Assembly (NCBI GenBank): GCA_963978905.1 | Contig: OZ022259.1 | Coordinates: 28,125,994 to 28,189,993, forward strand | Reading direction: 5' to 3' | DNA: 64,000 bases | From: Trichostrongylus colubriformis | Taxonomy: Eukaryota > Nematoda > Chromadorea > Rhabditida > Trichostrongylidae | In this document: one piece after another, positions 43,201-58,200 of the stretch | How the letters are laid out: every line of letters starts with the position of its first letter | Numbering within the stretch: the first letter of the stretch is position 1 | Notes under the pieces: generated by a model | Databases searched by the model: none | What the model saw: the letters and a program-made list of their open reading frames with translations, nothing else | Told to the model about the DNA's origin: nothing | Translations under genes and position numbers: made by a program

Positions 43201-46200
43201 GTAAGCAAATAAATAAAAGTCCTTTATTTATTTATTTATTATTTATTTTGACAAATTATTACGATTTATTAGTTGTTAGTCAGTTAGCTGATTGCGAGTT
43301 ATTTTTTATTGTTTATTTCTTTACAAGTTTGCAGCGCGATCGCGGGCCTGTCTGGCCCAGTAAATAAACTTATAAATATAAATAACAAAATGAGACCAAT
43401 CTAGTATTTCTAAACATAACACTTTGGGACACTACAATCAGACTCGAAGTTATAATGCGCAACGCTATTCATATTTCACTCTTCGTATATGAGCACATAA
43501 ATACATATGCCTACAGGCAAGTCCTCTCTCTGTGTTTGTATTCACCTCAACTCATTTGGAAGCACATTCCGAGATAATGATAATACTAATAGTAGTAACA
43601 TCATAATCGTGTTCTATGAAAAATTTGGGATACTTCAAGACAGCGAATTGAAGGAAAGTCGGAGAAAATCTTCGAGAAAACTGAAGATAGTTACTACAAG
43701 GATGCTGAGTTATCGACAAAGGCTTCGGTGTCGGACGGGACTCGAACCCGCACTTCATCCTTTCCGGGGATATGTGCTAATCCATTACACTACCGACACC
43801 CCTTTCACCTTAACTCAGCTTTTGAACGGTATATTTACCATAGCTTATCAGCACTCATACGTATAACGTGTTGAGCCGGTTGGCGAAATCGGCATCGAAT
43901 CGTGAAGCTGAAAGCTTTAGTATTGATTTTGATATTTTTGATTTTTGATAACTGCTGTTTATCACCGCAGCGTCGGTAGTGTAATGGATTAGCACATATC
44001 TCCGGAAAGGATGAAGTGCGGGTTCGAGTCCCGTCCGACACCGTAGCTTTTGCCGATAACTCAGCATCCTTGTAGTAACTTTCGCATCGCGAGCTGCGGC
44101 GATAAACAGCAGTTATCAAAAATCAAAAATATCAAAATCACTGTAGATAGTGCTTTCCTGATATCCGACTTTTATGCGAATGGCGTAGAAGCAGGGATTA
44201 GACGAGGTTTTTTGCAGTAGTCCATCGAGGTTCAACAATATCACTTATTTTTTGTGTTGCATTTATTATTACAAGTTGTGTTTATCAAATTTTTTTATTA
44301 CAACTTATATCAACATATCGCACCGGTATCAGCTCCACTTGAAGGCATCGGGAGAGGTAAAGAGAAAGTGAAAACTGAGAATACATGCTCTTTGAAAACA
44401 ATCCTTTCACTTCAGAAAAGGTGATGTGAACTCGCGTTGTAAAAGCGCGGCTTGGATCTTATCACGATCCCGTAGCTCGACGTGTCGTTCTGCAACTCAA
44501 AAGCCGGGCGAGTTTCCGGCAGAGCGGTACTACGTTCGCGACTGTGATTTAGCCTCTCCTGCCGTCTGCAGTCTACCCCTGGCTAGTGACGCGAAAGGTC
44601 GTGAAGTGAAAAGGGGATCCTCGGGTTCCCTTTCCTCGTGGCTTTCAACGTTTCTCTACAGTTATTTTGTTATTCCACAATTGGCTCAATTTACCCGTTC
44701 TCGTGTCTTAACCATCCGTTGCTCCGCCGGCTAACTAGGAAAATGGTGATGCTCATCTAAGGAGATGAGCGCTAGCTGACTTACAACTTCTGCGTCCTTT
44801 CTCCCTGATTTACTCTCTCGCAGCGGTGAAGGTACATCATCTGAGATAGTAGAGAACCTCGAGGGTTCTTGATCTAGGTTTGCCAAGCCATATGCTACGA
44901 TTTTCACAGTTCCTTATACTCTCATGTTGGGGGAGGTAGCGCTCTATCGAAGTGCCATATGGCATTCACAGTGCTGGCGGGATCAGATCTCATATACAGA
45001 AACTCAAACTTGACATCACTTCGGCTTGTTGTATGAAAAGGTGTGGAAGGCGCTCGCAGCGCTTCGAACCCCTTATGCCATGAATTTCTTTAAAAAATCG
45101 ATCAATGAAAACTTCCTGCTAGTCGCAGGGAATTCTGCACCGCTGCGGATTCGTGAATGCAAGGTTGAGCTAGTATAATATGCGGAAGACAGCCGAAATT
45201 CAAGTCGACGTCTTCGACGCTGCAGGCAAAATCTTATCCAAATAAAGCTACAGTAGCGCTCAAAAGTCTTCGGCCAAAACTTTTTTGTCGTAACTTTTTT
45301 TCTACTTGACCAAATTTGACAAAATTTTAATATGTGGTGCCTAAACCTATTGTCAACATTTTCTTCTACTTAAGCGCCGCTTGCCACTCTTCATGATTTT
45401 TTACAAGATTTAACTACAAGACCACCCAGAAAAAAGTAAAAGGCTTGGTCAAGAATAACGGCTTTCTCCACAAAAACAAAAAGAGCAAGCCTCGGAGAAC
45501 ATTGATATTCTGTAGAAAGACCACGACTTTTGATGACAGCGGCACAGCGGGGCGGCATAGCGATGGCATGCCAAAATTAAAAAATTCCATATAACTACGT
45601 AACCTACACCGTTGAGCGCCAAAATAGTATACTAAGTGTGCAGTGGCTCCAAGTACAACGTACTAAAATTTCTCTTAGATCGGTGCAGTTGCAAAAAAGT
45701 TACAAGTAAAAAACCCAAGTGGAAGACCATTGCGCCGAAGACTTTTGAGCGCTACTGCATATCAAATATCGATTGTTACGCGTTATCTGACTCTGTGGGC
45801 TGTACAAAATCATCGGCTCTCTCAGAACTTTTTCCATCCAGTTTTTGTCGCAACGACGGGCAATGTTTGACTTCTACTGCTGTTGAAAACAAACTGACAA
45901 ATGCTTGCGAAGGGACATGGGGAGGAATACGATAATTTCTACCTGAGTAGTGGAACATTTGAGAATTCGATTATCTAGAAATAGCTGAAAAATAATCTGA
46001 ATGAAGCAGTAAGTCCCAATGGCACTTCAAGTACACCAAAACAGATAAGTAGACATGAAATCAGTAGCCTGATTCTTTAATGTGGTAGCCATGAACATTG
46101 TGAAGGGTGCCCTCATTCATTGGAGTGACTGATAAGCGTGCCCGCTACACACGTACATGTGTCCTTTCAGGTTCTACTTTTTCTTCTGCTCGTCTTAGAT

Positions 46201-49200
46201 ACGCGTGCAGCTGCTTGGGTTTTTACAAGGGATTGCCGACCATCCCGTTTCTCTGGCAATGAGGTTAAATTGCCCGCCAAAGAATTGCAGACGTCATTCT
46301 TCCGAAGTATCTGTCACTGTGAGGCCAGTTGCCTGTTCCGTCCAGCTTGACAGATTGCCACAATTTGTTCGCAACATGAGCATTCTCAACCATACTATTC
46401 CTAAGATTTATCGATCGATTTCTTCCATTTATCATATCATTTCGATCAAGGTTCTACTTCACCGGTCCCAGACTCGAGAAAAATGGTCCTTTAGAGATTG
46501 TGTAATTTGTATTTGGGAATTCTAAGATCGACGATCTCAGGGAAGCGCTGAATATTATTATGAGCATTTATATTACTAATATTACTGAATATGACTCTTC
46601 TTTGAATGTTTGTAGAGTGTGTCACGCGTTCAATTTCCATGGTGACTCGCAGAATCGATGGAAGGTACCTGATACTCTTAAACGAACTTTCTCTCTTTTG
46701 TGCTTTTTTTGTGTATCTCGTTTTTTTCTTTCTGCATTTTTCACGGCAACCCCCTAACTTGGCGTCAGGGTACACCGGAATTGAGAATTTGTCGACAGGG
46801 GGGTCGTATTTGACCGGACAACTGGGGAGTCGTACCTGCAGAGGTCAGCGATAAGCACCAGAATCCGAAACCGTGAGAAGGAACATTTATTCAATCCGAC
46901 AACAGTTACTGATATTGTAAGTGGTCACAAAGAAGGGGTTAGTTTCCGTGGATGGAGGAGGGGGATAGTACTGAAGCGGCTGCTTTCCTTGACACCTGGA
47001 AGTGCCCTGCTTGACGTTCCATCCGAGGGTCAGGAAGCGGCGCGGCATCGCACGGATTTGGGTTATGTCGCGCGGTCGCGCGACGCAAGACTACGCGCAC
47101 CAGAAGAACGAAAGAATCGTTCAGGAATTACCTCTTCTCTGCATAATGCATGGATAGTATCGGATAATGTCATCTGTTAGCTAAACTGAAAACTGAACAT
47201 GAGGGGTGAGGCGGTCTTCGAAAGCAAGAAATACAGTACAATTTATTTTTCCCAAAGTTCTGAACCCCTCCTTTTTCTGACAATCTCTTGGATGTGAGGT
47301 TTCACGAACCCGACAGGGGTAGAAACGGGCAATTTCCTTGACACGATGTTTCACGCAGGGATCGAATAGCGTCAACTGGTGAAGGCAAACTATAAAAAAA
47401 CTGACAAACTTAAGCCAATCCCACACATCAGTGTGACCCTGTCTACCCGCCCACTTTCGCTATGGTGTGAGGGACGAAAGTCGCCGTAGATGACTTGGTT
47501 CTTGGACATATAACACATATCGACTGCCCAAAGTTATGAAGAGGGGGTTGAATATGAAAAAACAGGCGTCAAATCTGCAGCGCAAAAAAGCGGAATGGAG
47601 CAAGAAACAACAGAGAGGCCGAAATCCAAGAAACAAACTCCCTCCTACCGCTAATCCTCCATGCCCATCGCATCATTGAAGGGGCTGGGGCAACGGCCTT
47701 GCTAAGGGAGCTATGAACTTCCTGCCGACCACAGCTACTCAACCGGCTCCTTTATGCCGCATCAAGGTAGGGCCGTGATAAGGAGATAGAGGAACGCCTT
47801 TTACCGTGAGTTACATCACAGCCCGTCCTTTAAAAACGTCTTTTACAGCAAAGACGTCTTCTATATTTATTTATTCCCTTCACCCAGCCCGGTGCCTTCA
47901 TACCGGCTTGCACATTTCCTAAACTCGTATGGTACGGGATGGCACCACCGCGTTTACCAGTTCGTGTCGTCTCATTTCCTTTGGAACTCGTAAACCTTAA
48001 AGTGGTCTTTCGGGTGAACGTCGTATGGGCTAATTGGAGAAGCTAGACACGCTCTGCTTTGGAATGGGGCAGACCTGTCGTGTGGATGGCACTTCCTGTG
48101 ATCATGATCTGAGAGGTAGAACTTCGATTGCTCGAAGTCACTAACTCTAAATATCTTCAGAAATCTTGGTGATTTATTCTCTTGATTCTCTGTCTCAGCT
48201 TCAACGCCTCTTATCAAAGAGGAAGATTAAGCACAAGTTAGGACCTTCGACGGCATGGAAGGGGCTCGGGGTTCTATCGTGGGAGGGGGGGTCATTACTG
48301 GAGCAGCTAGGGCCCCTGACCATCGGTAAGGGGATTCGCTGGTTCCATCCGACTTTTTTTCGGAAAGGATCAGTTAAGCCCCGACTCCCCTCCTTCTCGC
48401 TGAGTGCGTAGTAGTACCGAAAGGGCAGTTGTAGCTCAGCGGGTAGAAGTAGATCGCACTGAAGAATTCAGCGCTGAAAAATTTTCGTTACGAAATCGAT
48501 TCCATGTCGGCAGTTCACCAATAAAAGTGATCACCAATTCATCTCCAGTGGAGTTTCCCGTGAAGGAACATTCCATGTTTGCCTCGACTGGGTTACAGCG
48601 CCAGGTCATGAAATAGGAGTTCTGAGGAGCACGCCAATAAAAAATAGTTCCTGAAAATGGCAAAATAAACATCACAGCGTGTGAGTGAGCCTTTGAATCT
48701 GTTTCCGCTAGTTTGTACCTGAGAAACTTTGCTAAATCACGCCATGCTCGAGTCTCTCAGAACGTCGACATTGCCTCAGTAACCGTATTTTGTTTACAAA
48801 CTGCACGAGGGTTGTTCACAACTTTTAGTGGCTTACGTTTGGGAGAGTTCGCCTTCTTCGGAACCTATCTACAATATCGTCCGTTTACCCATGTCAACGT
48901 TACCTTCACCATAGGAATCTCCTCCTCATCTTATCTTTATACATCAAGTCCTTCTCTGCCACGTTGTTACCACTATTGCCACCGTCGCCGCCACGTCTAG
49001 GATAGTAGGGATAGCACTTTTTGGTGGAGTGGCGCTGGCTTCTTTGGCTTGCACGCTCCAGAAGCTCGCGTTTTCGCCTCGGTTAAGGTATAGCTTACGT
49101 GAGTGTGAAGTACCTGACCACGCAGAGGGCTGCAGGGCCCCAATGATCTTGGAATGTGCCTATAACTTGGCCTTTTGGACTAGTACCGCCAACGCTTGTT

Positions 49201-52200
49201 AAGGTGTGAAGGAGGCTCAGATTGGCGAAAAATGGATGTAAGTTAAGTGAAGCCAGAGGGGGATGCCTTGAGTTTTTTCTCTACTCATTACTCTACAGCC
49301 ACCTAGCATAATCCAATTTTTTGACTTTTATTGACGATGACCCAGACATATGTCCTTTTTTTTTAATGGGCGCGATCAAGGATGACTACGACTGTCAGAT
49401 CGCTTCGTACCCTTGTTTACATGACTATTTATTTCTCAGTATGGTTTTGTTCCGAAACTGGTCTAAATGTATGAAAACTGTGAGAGGCTTCAAAATTCAT
49501 TTAAAAAGACCCAAAAAACCACAAAAATATTGCGAAGGAAATTTGAGACTGTTGGCGAATTCTCTACTTTTAGCGCCCCTCTCAGGACTGTAATAGAAAT
49601 GTTGTTTTATTTTTCATGTTGACAGTTTTTAAATAAACTAATAGCTATGAACCGCGCTGACATACTACTGCCACGATACATATACCTACCGGTTTGATGG
49701 GTGTGAAGCAAAGAATATTTATATTAAGCTTGAGAGAAGAGCTATGCTCTTTCCAAGTCTTTTGAAATAAATTTCAAAGCCTCACCTTGCTTTTCCACAT
49801 TTATTTACTTATTAACCGATAGGAGTATGCATAGCAGTACCTTTCCTGCTCGTTGCTTATTCCATACACATCATATTTTGCGAGCACGTTGATTATTTCA
49901 CACCTGAAGATTGACCTAGCTTCCGAGTTCTTGTTCCAGACCTGCTGTCTGAGTCAGGATGAAGTTCAAAACTCGATGCCCCCACCATTTTCTTAATCTT
50001 TTCTTCTCTCACTTCCTTTTGTGAGTTATGCGTGAGAATAAAGCTGTCCAAGCTACGGAGGGAGGGTAGTAGCGTAGGAGTAAATACCGGAACCCACCGT
50101 TTCTTCCCACGCAGCCGGGATGAATTGAGATTGGGTCGAGCGTTTTTCATTTGAGAAACTTCTTGAAAGACGCTGCTACTGAGATGTTCGTGATTGTTTA
50201 GCCTGTTCGGCCTACTCTTGACTACGCACAGTCAGGTGCTCGCACAGTGTAAATAAAATCAAACTACAAAGTTGTCATTCTCGAAACGTGGAACCTAGAA
50301 GCGCTAGATCGCGCTAAAAGACACCGAGGCGCGCTCTCTCAATGGGAGTGCGCCTACAAACATCTCTTCCGGACCACAATGTTTGTTCACAGAGAATATG
50401 CCTTCCCAGTTCTCACTTTCATCTTACCTCTAGCGGAGCCTTTGAAGGCAGCGGGCATGCTGGTGAACCTGGAAGCTGATAGGCTGTATTGCACACAGCA
50501 TTATTGGTGCTTCGTTTGTTGAATGGAGGCAGGGATAGAGCTACTAGTTAGGAATGCACATCGTTGACTTGAGTCTGGATCTTATGCATATTCTCGATCC
50601 TTTCATTTCTTTATTTCTGCACTCGATCGAAATTTCCCCTCACGCTTCTATCACGCTGAGACGCCACTGCCATATTCGCCTAGGCGTGGTCATGCGCTCG
50701 AAACGAAAATTGCCTGTCAAGGAAGAAAAGAACAGAAACTTTTATAAACAATGAAAATCAGGATCTTTTGTAGTAGAACGGTTTGAGGGAAAGGGATGCG
50801 AGAAGTTAAAAAAATCATGCTTCTACAAGAGACCAAACGCAAGAGGCTAGAAAAAGAGATGTAAGCGGAGTGCTTACCACGAATATGCAATAGAACATTA
50901 AGGTTATTTTACCAATTCAAATGATTCTGGTGTTCTCGACACTAGCCCTGCAGCCACGGAAACTGCACAAAAAGCTCCTTTATTGGGGTCCTCTATCTAC
51001 AAGGGGGGTATTAAAGGCAGCATTAGGGGAAATTCAGACGAAAAGTAAAAGAAGTAGTGAATCTGGGAGTCGAAATGCCTAGCAACAGGGCAGTGGAGAA
51101 AAACGGATGGAAATGGCCGAAAACCCGAAAATAGGGACCTCTTTTCTCGTTGATTCTCATCGCGGACGACCTTCCCGTCAAGAGGCGGATACTCCGAACG
51201 AATTTTCCATTGGCATGTTGCTAACACAAGGCGATGTTTGGGAATACGACAGCATCTTTTTTCCTAGAGTGAGCTCCACGCTAAAATTGCGAAAGCGCGC
51301 TGCAGAACCTTTGATCTCATTGCATATCTCTGGCCGCTCTCGTAGCCAACCAGGAATCACGTCGCTTGGAGGTGGGATTGATCATCCAAAGGCGTCAGCT
51401 CCTATCCTTTGCACCATTTCGGAGCTCGGAGGCGCACTTTTTCACTGCGATTCCGCCGCAGATAACCTTCTTAGGCTCATGGTTTCCGTGTGAGTAACTT
51501 CTTTCAGGGATTTCTTAGGATTTTTAATAACCACATTACCGCTGATGCTGTCTTTGAGCGTTGAATTTTCCCTTGAGATGACCTCATTTTTCGATCAAAT
51601 TTCAAATTTTTTTGTCTATTCAGTTGGATCCTTTTCTCACCCTTGACTCATGAATCTTACCAGAGCGAGGAGAGCTCGCTCCTCGCTTATGTATATAGCT
51701 ATGAATGGGCTATTCCTTAAAGACACCGGAATGGGTATGTTTGGCAGATTGTGGACTATGAAAGTAGGGGTGACGCAACAGCAGAGAAAAACGAAAAAAA
51801 CGAAATAGAAAGGTGAAAACCTGAGATATAAGAACTCGTGAGCCCTCCTCTTTTCTCCTCTTTCGCGCTCCTCTGTCTCTAGCCAGTGAGGTAAATTGCA
51901 GACGGCGAGGGGCTAAATCAGCCGCCCTCAACTCCTCCAGCGGATGAACGGCAGTCTACTCGCAGTGCTGCGGAACGTGGTAAGACTCCAAGCCGCGCTT
52001 TTTCGAGGGGGGTGGGGTGGGGGGGCAGGATATCCTCACTTTCTTCTCACCTCTCACGATGCCTTTGAGTCATAATCTTTACCTAAGAAGTCTCGTCGCT
52101 CGAAGTCCCTGTAAGTCACAAGACGATTCAATGTGTCCACGCGCTTGCTTAGCGCATAACTGCTTATAGATCTAAAAACACAAAGGACATTAATATGAAG

Positions 52201-55200
52201 TACCTGGCTTTGTACGTTCATGTTTCGCTCCACTTTTTGTTTTCTCTCATTTTTTGATCCTTAAAATTTTGAGCAGGATACTTGAAAGAGCTTATACTAA
52301 CAACTGACATAACATGATTACTGCGACCATTTTTTGAGAAGTGAAAAAATACTGAGTAGGAGCAATGTCCGGCAAAAAACGTATTTGTATGATAGATGTG
52401 GATCGTATTCACCATGTTGTTTGATTACTGTTTTCGTTTGCTTGGCGGAGGCGATTTCATGAGCAAACAACCATATGTCATTTCCTCGTCTCTACCATCA
52501 CAGCTATTCCACAAGCTTTCCATTCCAAGTCCATTCTTACACTCCTTTGTGAGGTTCGTTCAGCCCCACTTGAGCCTCTATCTGTCTATCTGGAACTTGG
52601 CTTTTGCTAACTGCTTCCAACAACATGTTTGCCAGTTATAATAAACCGAATACTTCAATAATTTCTAAAAGTGCTAAAAATATGGAAAATATCAATAAGG
52701 TGTTCAACAGGTTTTCTGTAATGACAGAGGGAATTGGTGGGCCCTGGGATCAAAGACCTTGGTACGACGGTAAAGACTCGTCATCAGCAATTTCTACCTA
52801 AGGCTGTGATTATGCTTCTACCTAAGGCTGTGATTATGCTTTTATGGATTTTTGGGATCAAATAAAAGGAGAATAAATTAAAAAGTTGTTTGGAAAGGTA
52901 ATGCTTTGAATTAATCTGTGGTTCGTTTCGCCTCTTTTACCCATACAAACCACTGTGTTTTCTATTCACCCCCAAGGCTCATCGGTGAGTTTAGGTGAAT
53001 AGAAAACCAAAGAATAATCAGAATGGTGTAAAAAACATACTCGAAAAAGGACACGCGTTGATCTAGAATATGAATGCATCCGCGTATCCACGATTTGGGA
53101 TTTCTGACGGATCGACGATAAGCGACATTGGATATTGCCATAATGCAGATAGACTGAGGTAGTGGCACGCGGTTCCGCCAAAAATTCGAAATCGCGGCAC
53201 GCCGATCCACCGAAAATTCCAAAATGTTGGGCAGCATAATACCTATCCTCAGGGTGAAGAACGTGTCACAGAAATCTGTACAGTAGGCAATAAGTGAAAG
53301 AGAAGGGTATAATAATAAGTGACACCGTGAAGGTCTATGTGGCCCTCTTTTTTGGCCTGCTTACTACAAACGTTGACACATTCCCTTAGTTATCGACTTC
53401 TCTTTCATCGAGAAAGGATTTCAAGTCCCATGGAACTTTGAATGGAGATCCATACCGATTGCAGATATGAAAATCAAAACTGCAAAGCACCGCTGAAGAG
53501 TGGATTAGTAGGGAACGGCGTTTACGTGCGGTGACTCAGTGGTCTGGTACTTTGCTAGACATGGCTCATTAGTGATGAAATCCTGTGGGTATCAGCGGTT
53601 TTCGTGGCCCAGTGGTAGCCATCGTGCCCTAGCGATGGTGGGCGGTGGGTTCACCCATGGGGTCTGCATCGTTAATGAGCCACGTCTAGTAAAGTACCGG
53701 GCCAAGAGATCATCGGAACAAGCTTTGATCCATCCTAACTCGCTTTCCAGCAGTGAATTGCAGTTTTGATTTTTGTAATTAGTATTGGAAACTCTTCCGA
53801 CACGCCGAGGTCACCACTCAAAGTCCGTTGTGAAATTGAAACACTCTTCTTATAGCTTTTGTGAAGGTTGATCGCCAAAATACTCTTTGAGTGGCCACGC
53901 GGTGTTACCTAGTAACTTGAGCAAAAGCAATTTGTTGAATATTTATTGAATTCTGGTCCTTGATATTGCGGATCCAATCGTGGCCGTTGAGAGGGCGAAT
54001 GCATTTCGAAGCTATACTAGAGCGGTAGGCACCCCCTTCATCCGGCCGTCGTGTAGAACAACTTCCTAGAAAACATTATAGTCTTATGTTTGGAGTGATT
54101 CCCTTTTTTTCCAAGAAGAGACTAAACAAAGCCTTATGTTTTGAAAGAAAAGTAAAGGTTCACAAGGTCCACAGAAAACATTGCCGTTTAATGACTCACA
54201 AAAATCGACAATTGATGACTGTAGCTCTTGCTACATTTCTTGTTAGACTCCTTTTTTATAACACCGAACACTCCCTTCCTCCTTACGGGGCCTTTTCAAC
54301 TCACCCTTCATCTACCGCAAGCCCGTACGTCGTAGATAATCGGAACGTTTCAATGCCACAACTTGGAATGGTAATGAAATGCCTGGCTACTTCCAAAGCG
54401 GAATCGAAAACAGCAACCACTCCCCTAGCGTGTATTTCAAACCGCTGAATTATTTCTTCCGTTTTCTTCTATAAGTTTTCTTTGCTTTCTCAATTCATTG
54501 AACTCCACCCAAAATCTACTGATTGAGAAAGTTTCAACTTGAAATTTTGCCATAGCACTATGGAAGTTTGCAACTTATGCTTCAACCCATCAGTTTCCCT
54601 TCAAAACTGAAAGCATCTCCCAATATCTGGTTCCATTTCTTTCGTTACACCTTCCACGAAAGCTTCCGTGAAGCTCGTTTTTCATTATTGATTTCGTATA
54701 AATATAACAAACGACCTAGAAGATGAGATCAATGCTTTTTTTTCAAATCACATTTCTGGGTCAAAGTCATTGAGAAATTGGCAGGTCGACGAGAGCGCGT
54801 CATTGCTTATGCACATTGTGAAACACTCCTTTGCCCACTATTAATTGACAAGATATAAATCACTACATAGTCATGTCTTTCTCATTATTATAATGAATTA
54901 TAAATTTTCAATAGTTTTGAATATCACCACATCGTCAATATCGCCATTATCTAAAACTATTATTATAATAATTATCATTGCTATTGTTGCTATAAATAAT
55001 TTACATCACTCAATAAGCACATTTTTCATTTATCCTTTTAACGGTTGTGCATTTAGAAAGGTGAAACGTTCTCCTTAGAACGTTCACGATACGACCCCCT
55101 GCACAGAAAAGTAGCCGACCACTTGATCTTGTTGCCCCACCTGCCCCCACTCCCTCAAAAAAGATAAGCGTCGAGGAGAAGAAGGAACTGGCTTCCAATG

Positions 55201-58200
55201 ATCTAAAAGTTGCTTGGCTAGTCTCCTCATCTCCCTACTTCTCTGTCGGCTTTCTAAGCTTAGCGTGCACTTTAGCGAATACGGTCCGCCACTCCAATGA
55301 GCCAATTACTGCCTTCACTCTATTCGAGGGTCAGGCATCTCTTTCTGCCGCAACTGATCCTCGTGGTATCCATCGGTGACATCGTTTCCCTTCGGTTTCC
55401 ATTTTCTCATGCACATCTAGAATATCCCCTTAAGATCAGTTCGAGGGATCTCAGTCTTACTTTACTGATGTCCAGCTGAATTGAAACAGCCTCCACTACC
55501 ACTTTAATATTCGCACTATTGATTCAGAGCAGTAATGTCTGAATATATGCATAGTTGAAGGGCCAGCTCACACTCTTCCTTATCTCTCAAAATGGAAAAA
55601 TTTTGGTCATTTACTTATTTTTTTATGTGTAGTGCGCCACGTTCGACCTTCACATCCATGCTCCTACAGGATACCTCGTCATGGGAAAGGTTTATGACAG
55701 AAAATGATCATCAAATCAAGCGTACGGAAGCAGCGCAGCTTGTTACTACTCTACCTCCGCTCTTATCATCCATTGAGTGGACGAGTTTCTCTAAGGGTAA
55801 AAACGGTATCAAGGGATTCATAAGCATGATTATGACCTCCATATCACACATCTAGCCAGGCGCCGATCGATAATGGCTTAATGGTGCCATTCCTGCGCGC
55901 CGAGGGAGGAGGGTAGATGAAGTATAAAAAGCATAAAAAGTGACAAGTACAACAACACTACGAGGAAAACCCTAACACAATGCGATTCTTTCCCATTCTC
56001 ATTCTCACTGCTTGGATGATATAATATTACCCAAATACGACCCACATCGCGGGTTCATCGGCTAAGGTGGACCATGCTTTCGCACCGGGAGAGAAAAAGA
56101 ATTTTCCTGTGCTGCTGGGCACCTATAATTTGAACCCACTATCAAACTGTTAAGCTCCGACTAGCCAAAGCACATGAGAAGGTATTGATTCCATGCAATG
56201 CTTCGGTTATTCTTCTACCTTTCATTCCTGCCGAGACCTTCATCGAAAGTCGTCCATTTTTCACACTTATTGCGTGAGAAGCTTTGAATAATGGTAGGGA
56301 CAAATCCTGTTGTTAACATCAGCAATACTGATTCATGAGTTGGAAGTATGCATATGAGCTACTCCTGTTGTTTCTCAAGTCAATCTCATTGTCAGTAATC
56401 ACTATTGGTCATATATTACGCCTCATTTCTCTTGAGAAGTGGTCATCCGTGTCCCTTTACTCCAACTCTGTCACCTACGTTATCACTCCTCACTTCTCTT
56501 CACTGATTTCTTCATTTAGACCTTTCAGCCGCGTATTATCATCAATTATTAGTAGTTATCACATGTTATTGCTTGATCACTCTCCCTGCTCACTTCACTC
56601 AACTGTTTCACGAGTAGCAAAAAAGTTGCGTGCTTAGTATCCTCAGGTGATCCGAGCCAAGTGTTAACTTGTCGTTTGTTTCTTTTTCATGCGGGTCAAA
56701 GATATAATACAATAGCGCTCACATTTTTCGATAAATAGACACCTAGCGACGGATTGATCGACGCAAACAGTCGCACCGTCATAACTCCGTTTGAAATGAT
56801 TAAAATGAGGAAAAAATTGAAGCTTTTGATTCTCCTTGATGCGACGAGTTTAACGACTTGAAAAGTCGAATTTGGATTTTTAGGTCAGCAGCTCCTTGGT
56901 AGAAGCGGCGGAGTTTCCATTTTTTTGCTCTCCGACTTTTTTGGGGCATACATTCATATGCTCCATTGTGCTCGCCCTGTTCCGCACAAACATCATTTTT
57001 CCAGCGAACTATCTTGAAGTTTGAGGACACTTTTCGGCTAGACGACTTTTTTTTACGACATTTTTGAAAGATTTTTCAGAGTCTTATTTTGTCAGAGTCG
57101 ATAGAGTATTTGAAAAATCATTCACCTTTCACAGACCATTAGTCGCGTACTGCAGGAGTCATCAAGTCTCCAGAATTACAGGCAACCGCCTCTTTTGTAA
57201 TAACCTCAAACATCAGTGTACGAAGCTGATTCTAAATGCAGATTAATTTCCTCTATTATCGCTAAAATGGCATCTTTAAGCGATGAAAATGGTATGGTAT
57301 CTTCAAAAAGCAGATTCTATGCCTTCGTAGTACAGCAAATATGTTCAAACAGTGGTTTAAATCATGAATTTGGGAAAGATATTAATTCTACATGAAAGTG
57401 TGATGACGAGCTGAAAACGCACGAACATGATAGAAATTTACACTGCCGTGTTCGGAAGGGAAACTGCTGATCAAGGATGTAAAAACTTCACTGTGACGGT
57501 TTCATTTTTCATCTTTTATTGCCTTCCTATTCTCTAGATACTTTGTCGCAAGGAATCGAACGCTAATCAACCTCCTAATCACCTGCGCGGATCAGGGCAA
57601 TGCCTTGCAGTATTATCACGTCACACCGGTAAAGAACAACTTACGAATATTATATTAATGAAGAATGGGCGGCTGGAATATGCGGTGATTTTTTTCATTT
57701 TGTCTATTTTTCAAAAAATGCGAGCGCTATTGTATAGTCCAATGACATTCAATTAACAATGTTTATCCGCTTCAAAGTATTTATAGGAGTCAGAAGTCGA
57801 TATCGATGGAAGGAAAGCTCACTGTGTGAGCATTTTTTTTACTTTTTTATTACTTTCTTGGTGATAAAACGAGCGCCAAGATATAGAGAGCAGCAGTAAC
57901 AGTAGGTGTAGGCAAGAACGATGTCAACATGGTCATTTTCTTGAGAAGCTTCGCAATACGACTACCCTTGGTCCCCTTACTTGCGATAAGTGTTGCCGTG
58001 GCATCAAGTTAAGTAGTGAAAAGTCTCTGAAAATAGACTGCATTTTTTTGCTTTCTCTATTGCTCCCTCAGCTCCCTCTCCACCGTGTGAATGCGAAGGA
58101 ATACAGTCTTACACCTCTTGCGCACTACTATTCGTCTCCCTATCGAGTAATGCTCTACATCAGACAATAATAATTTCTCAATTACAGTACCCTCACTTTC

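Noticed and set aside
43727..44042. Two functional tRNA-Ser(GGA) genes
   Set aside because: The variable loop is far too short for a serine tRNA, position 33 is C, and copy 2 has an acceptor mismatch. I kept them as tRNA-like sequences only.
43507..44119. Frames on both strands sharing CRTGLEPALHPFR
   Set aside because: They are translations of the tRNA-like inverted copies, not protein.
49321..49593. 90-codon plus-strand frame as an exon
   Set aside because: No exon-like boundaries in phase with neighbours and no domain; it lies in an intron of the tentative gene.
51107..51134. Met at 51107 as the start of a separate 128-residue gene
   Set aside because: The frame has an ATAG acceptor at 51134 in phase with exon 1 and a perfect donor at 51490, so it is better read as an internal exon.
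54086..54448. 120-codon plus-strand frame
   Set aside because: No recognisable domain, and its ends are not splice-like; composition resembles random AT-rich sequence.
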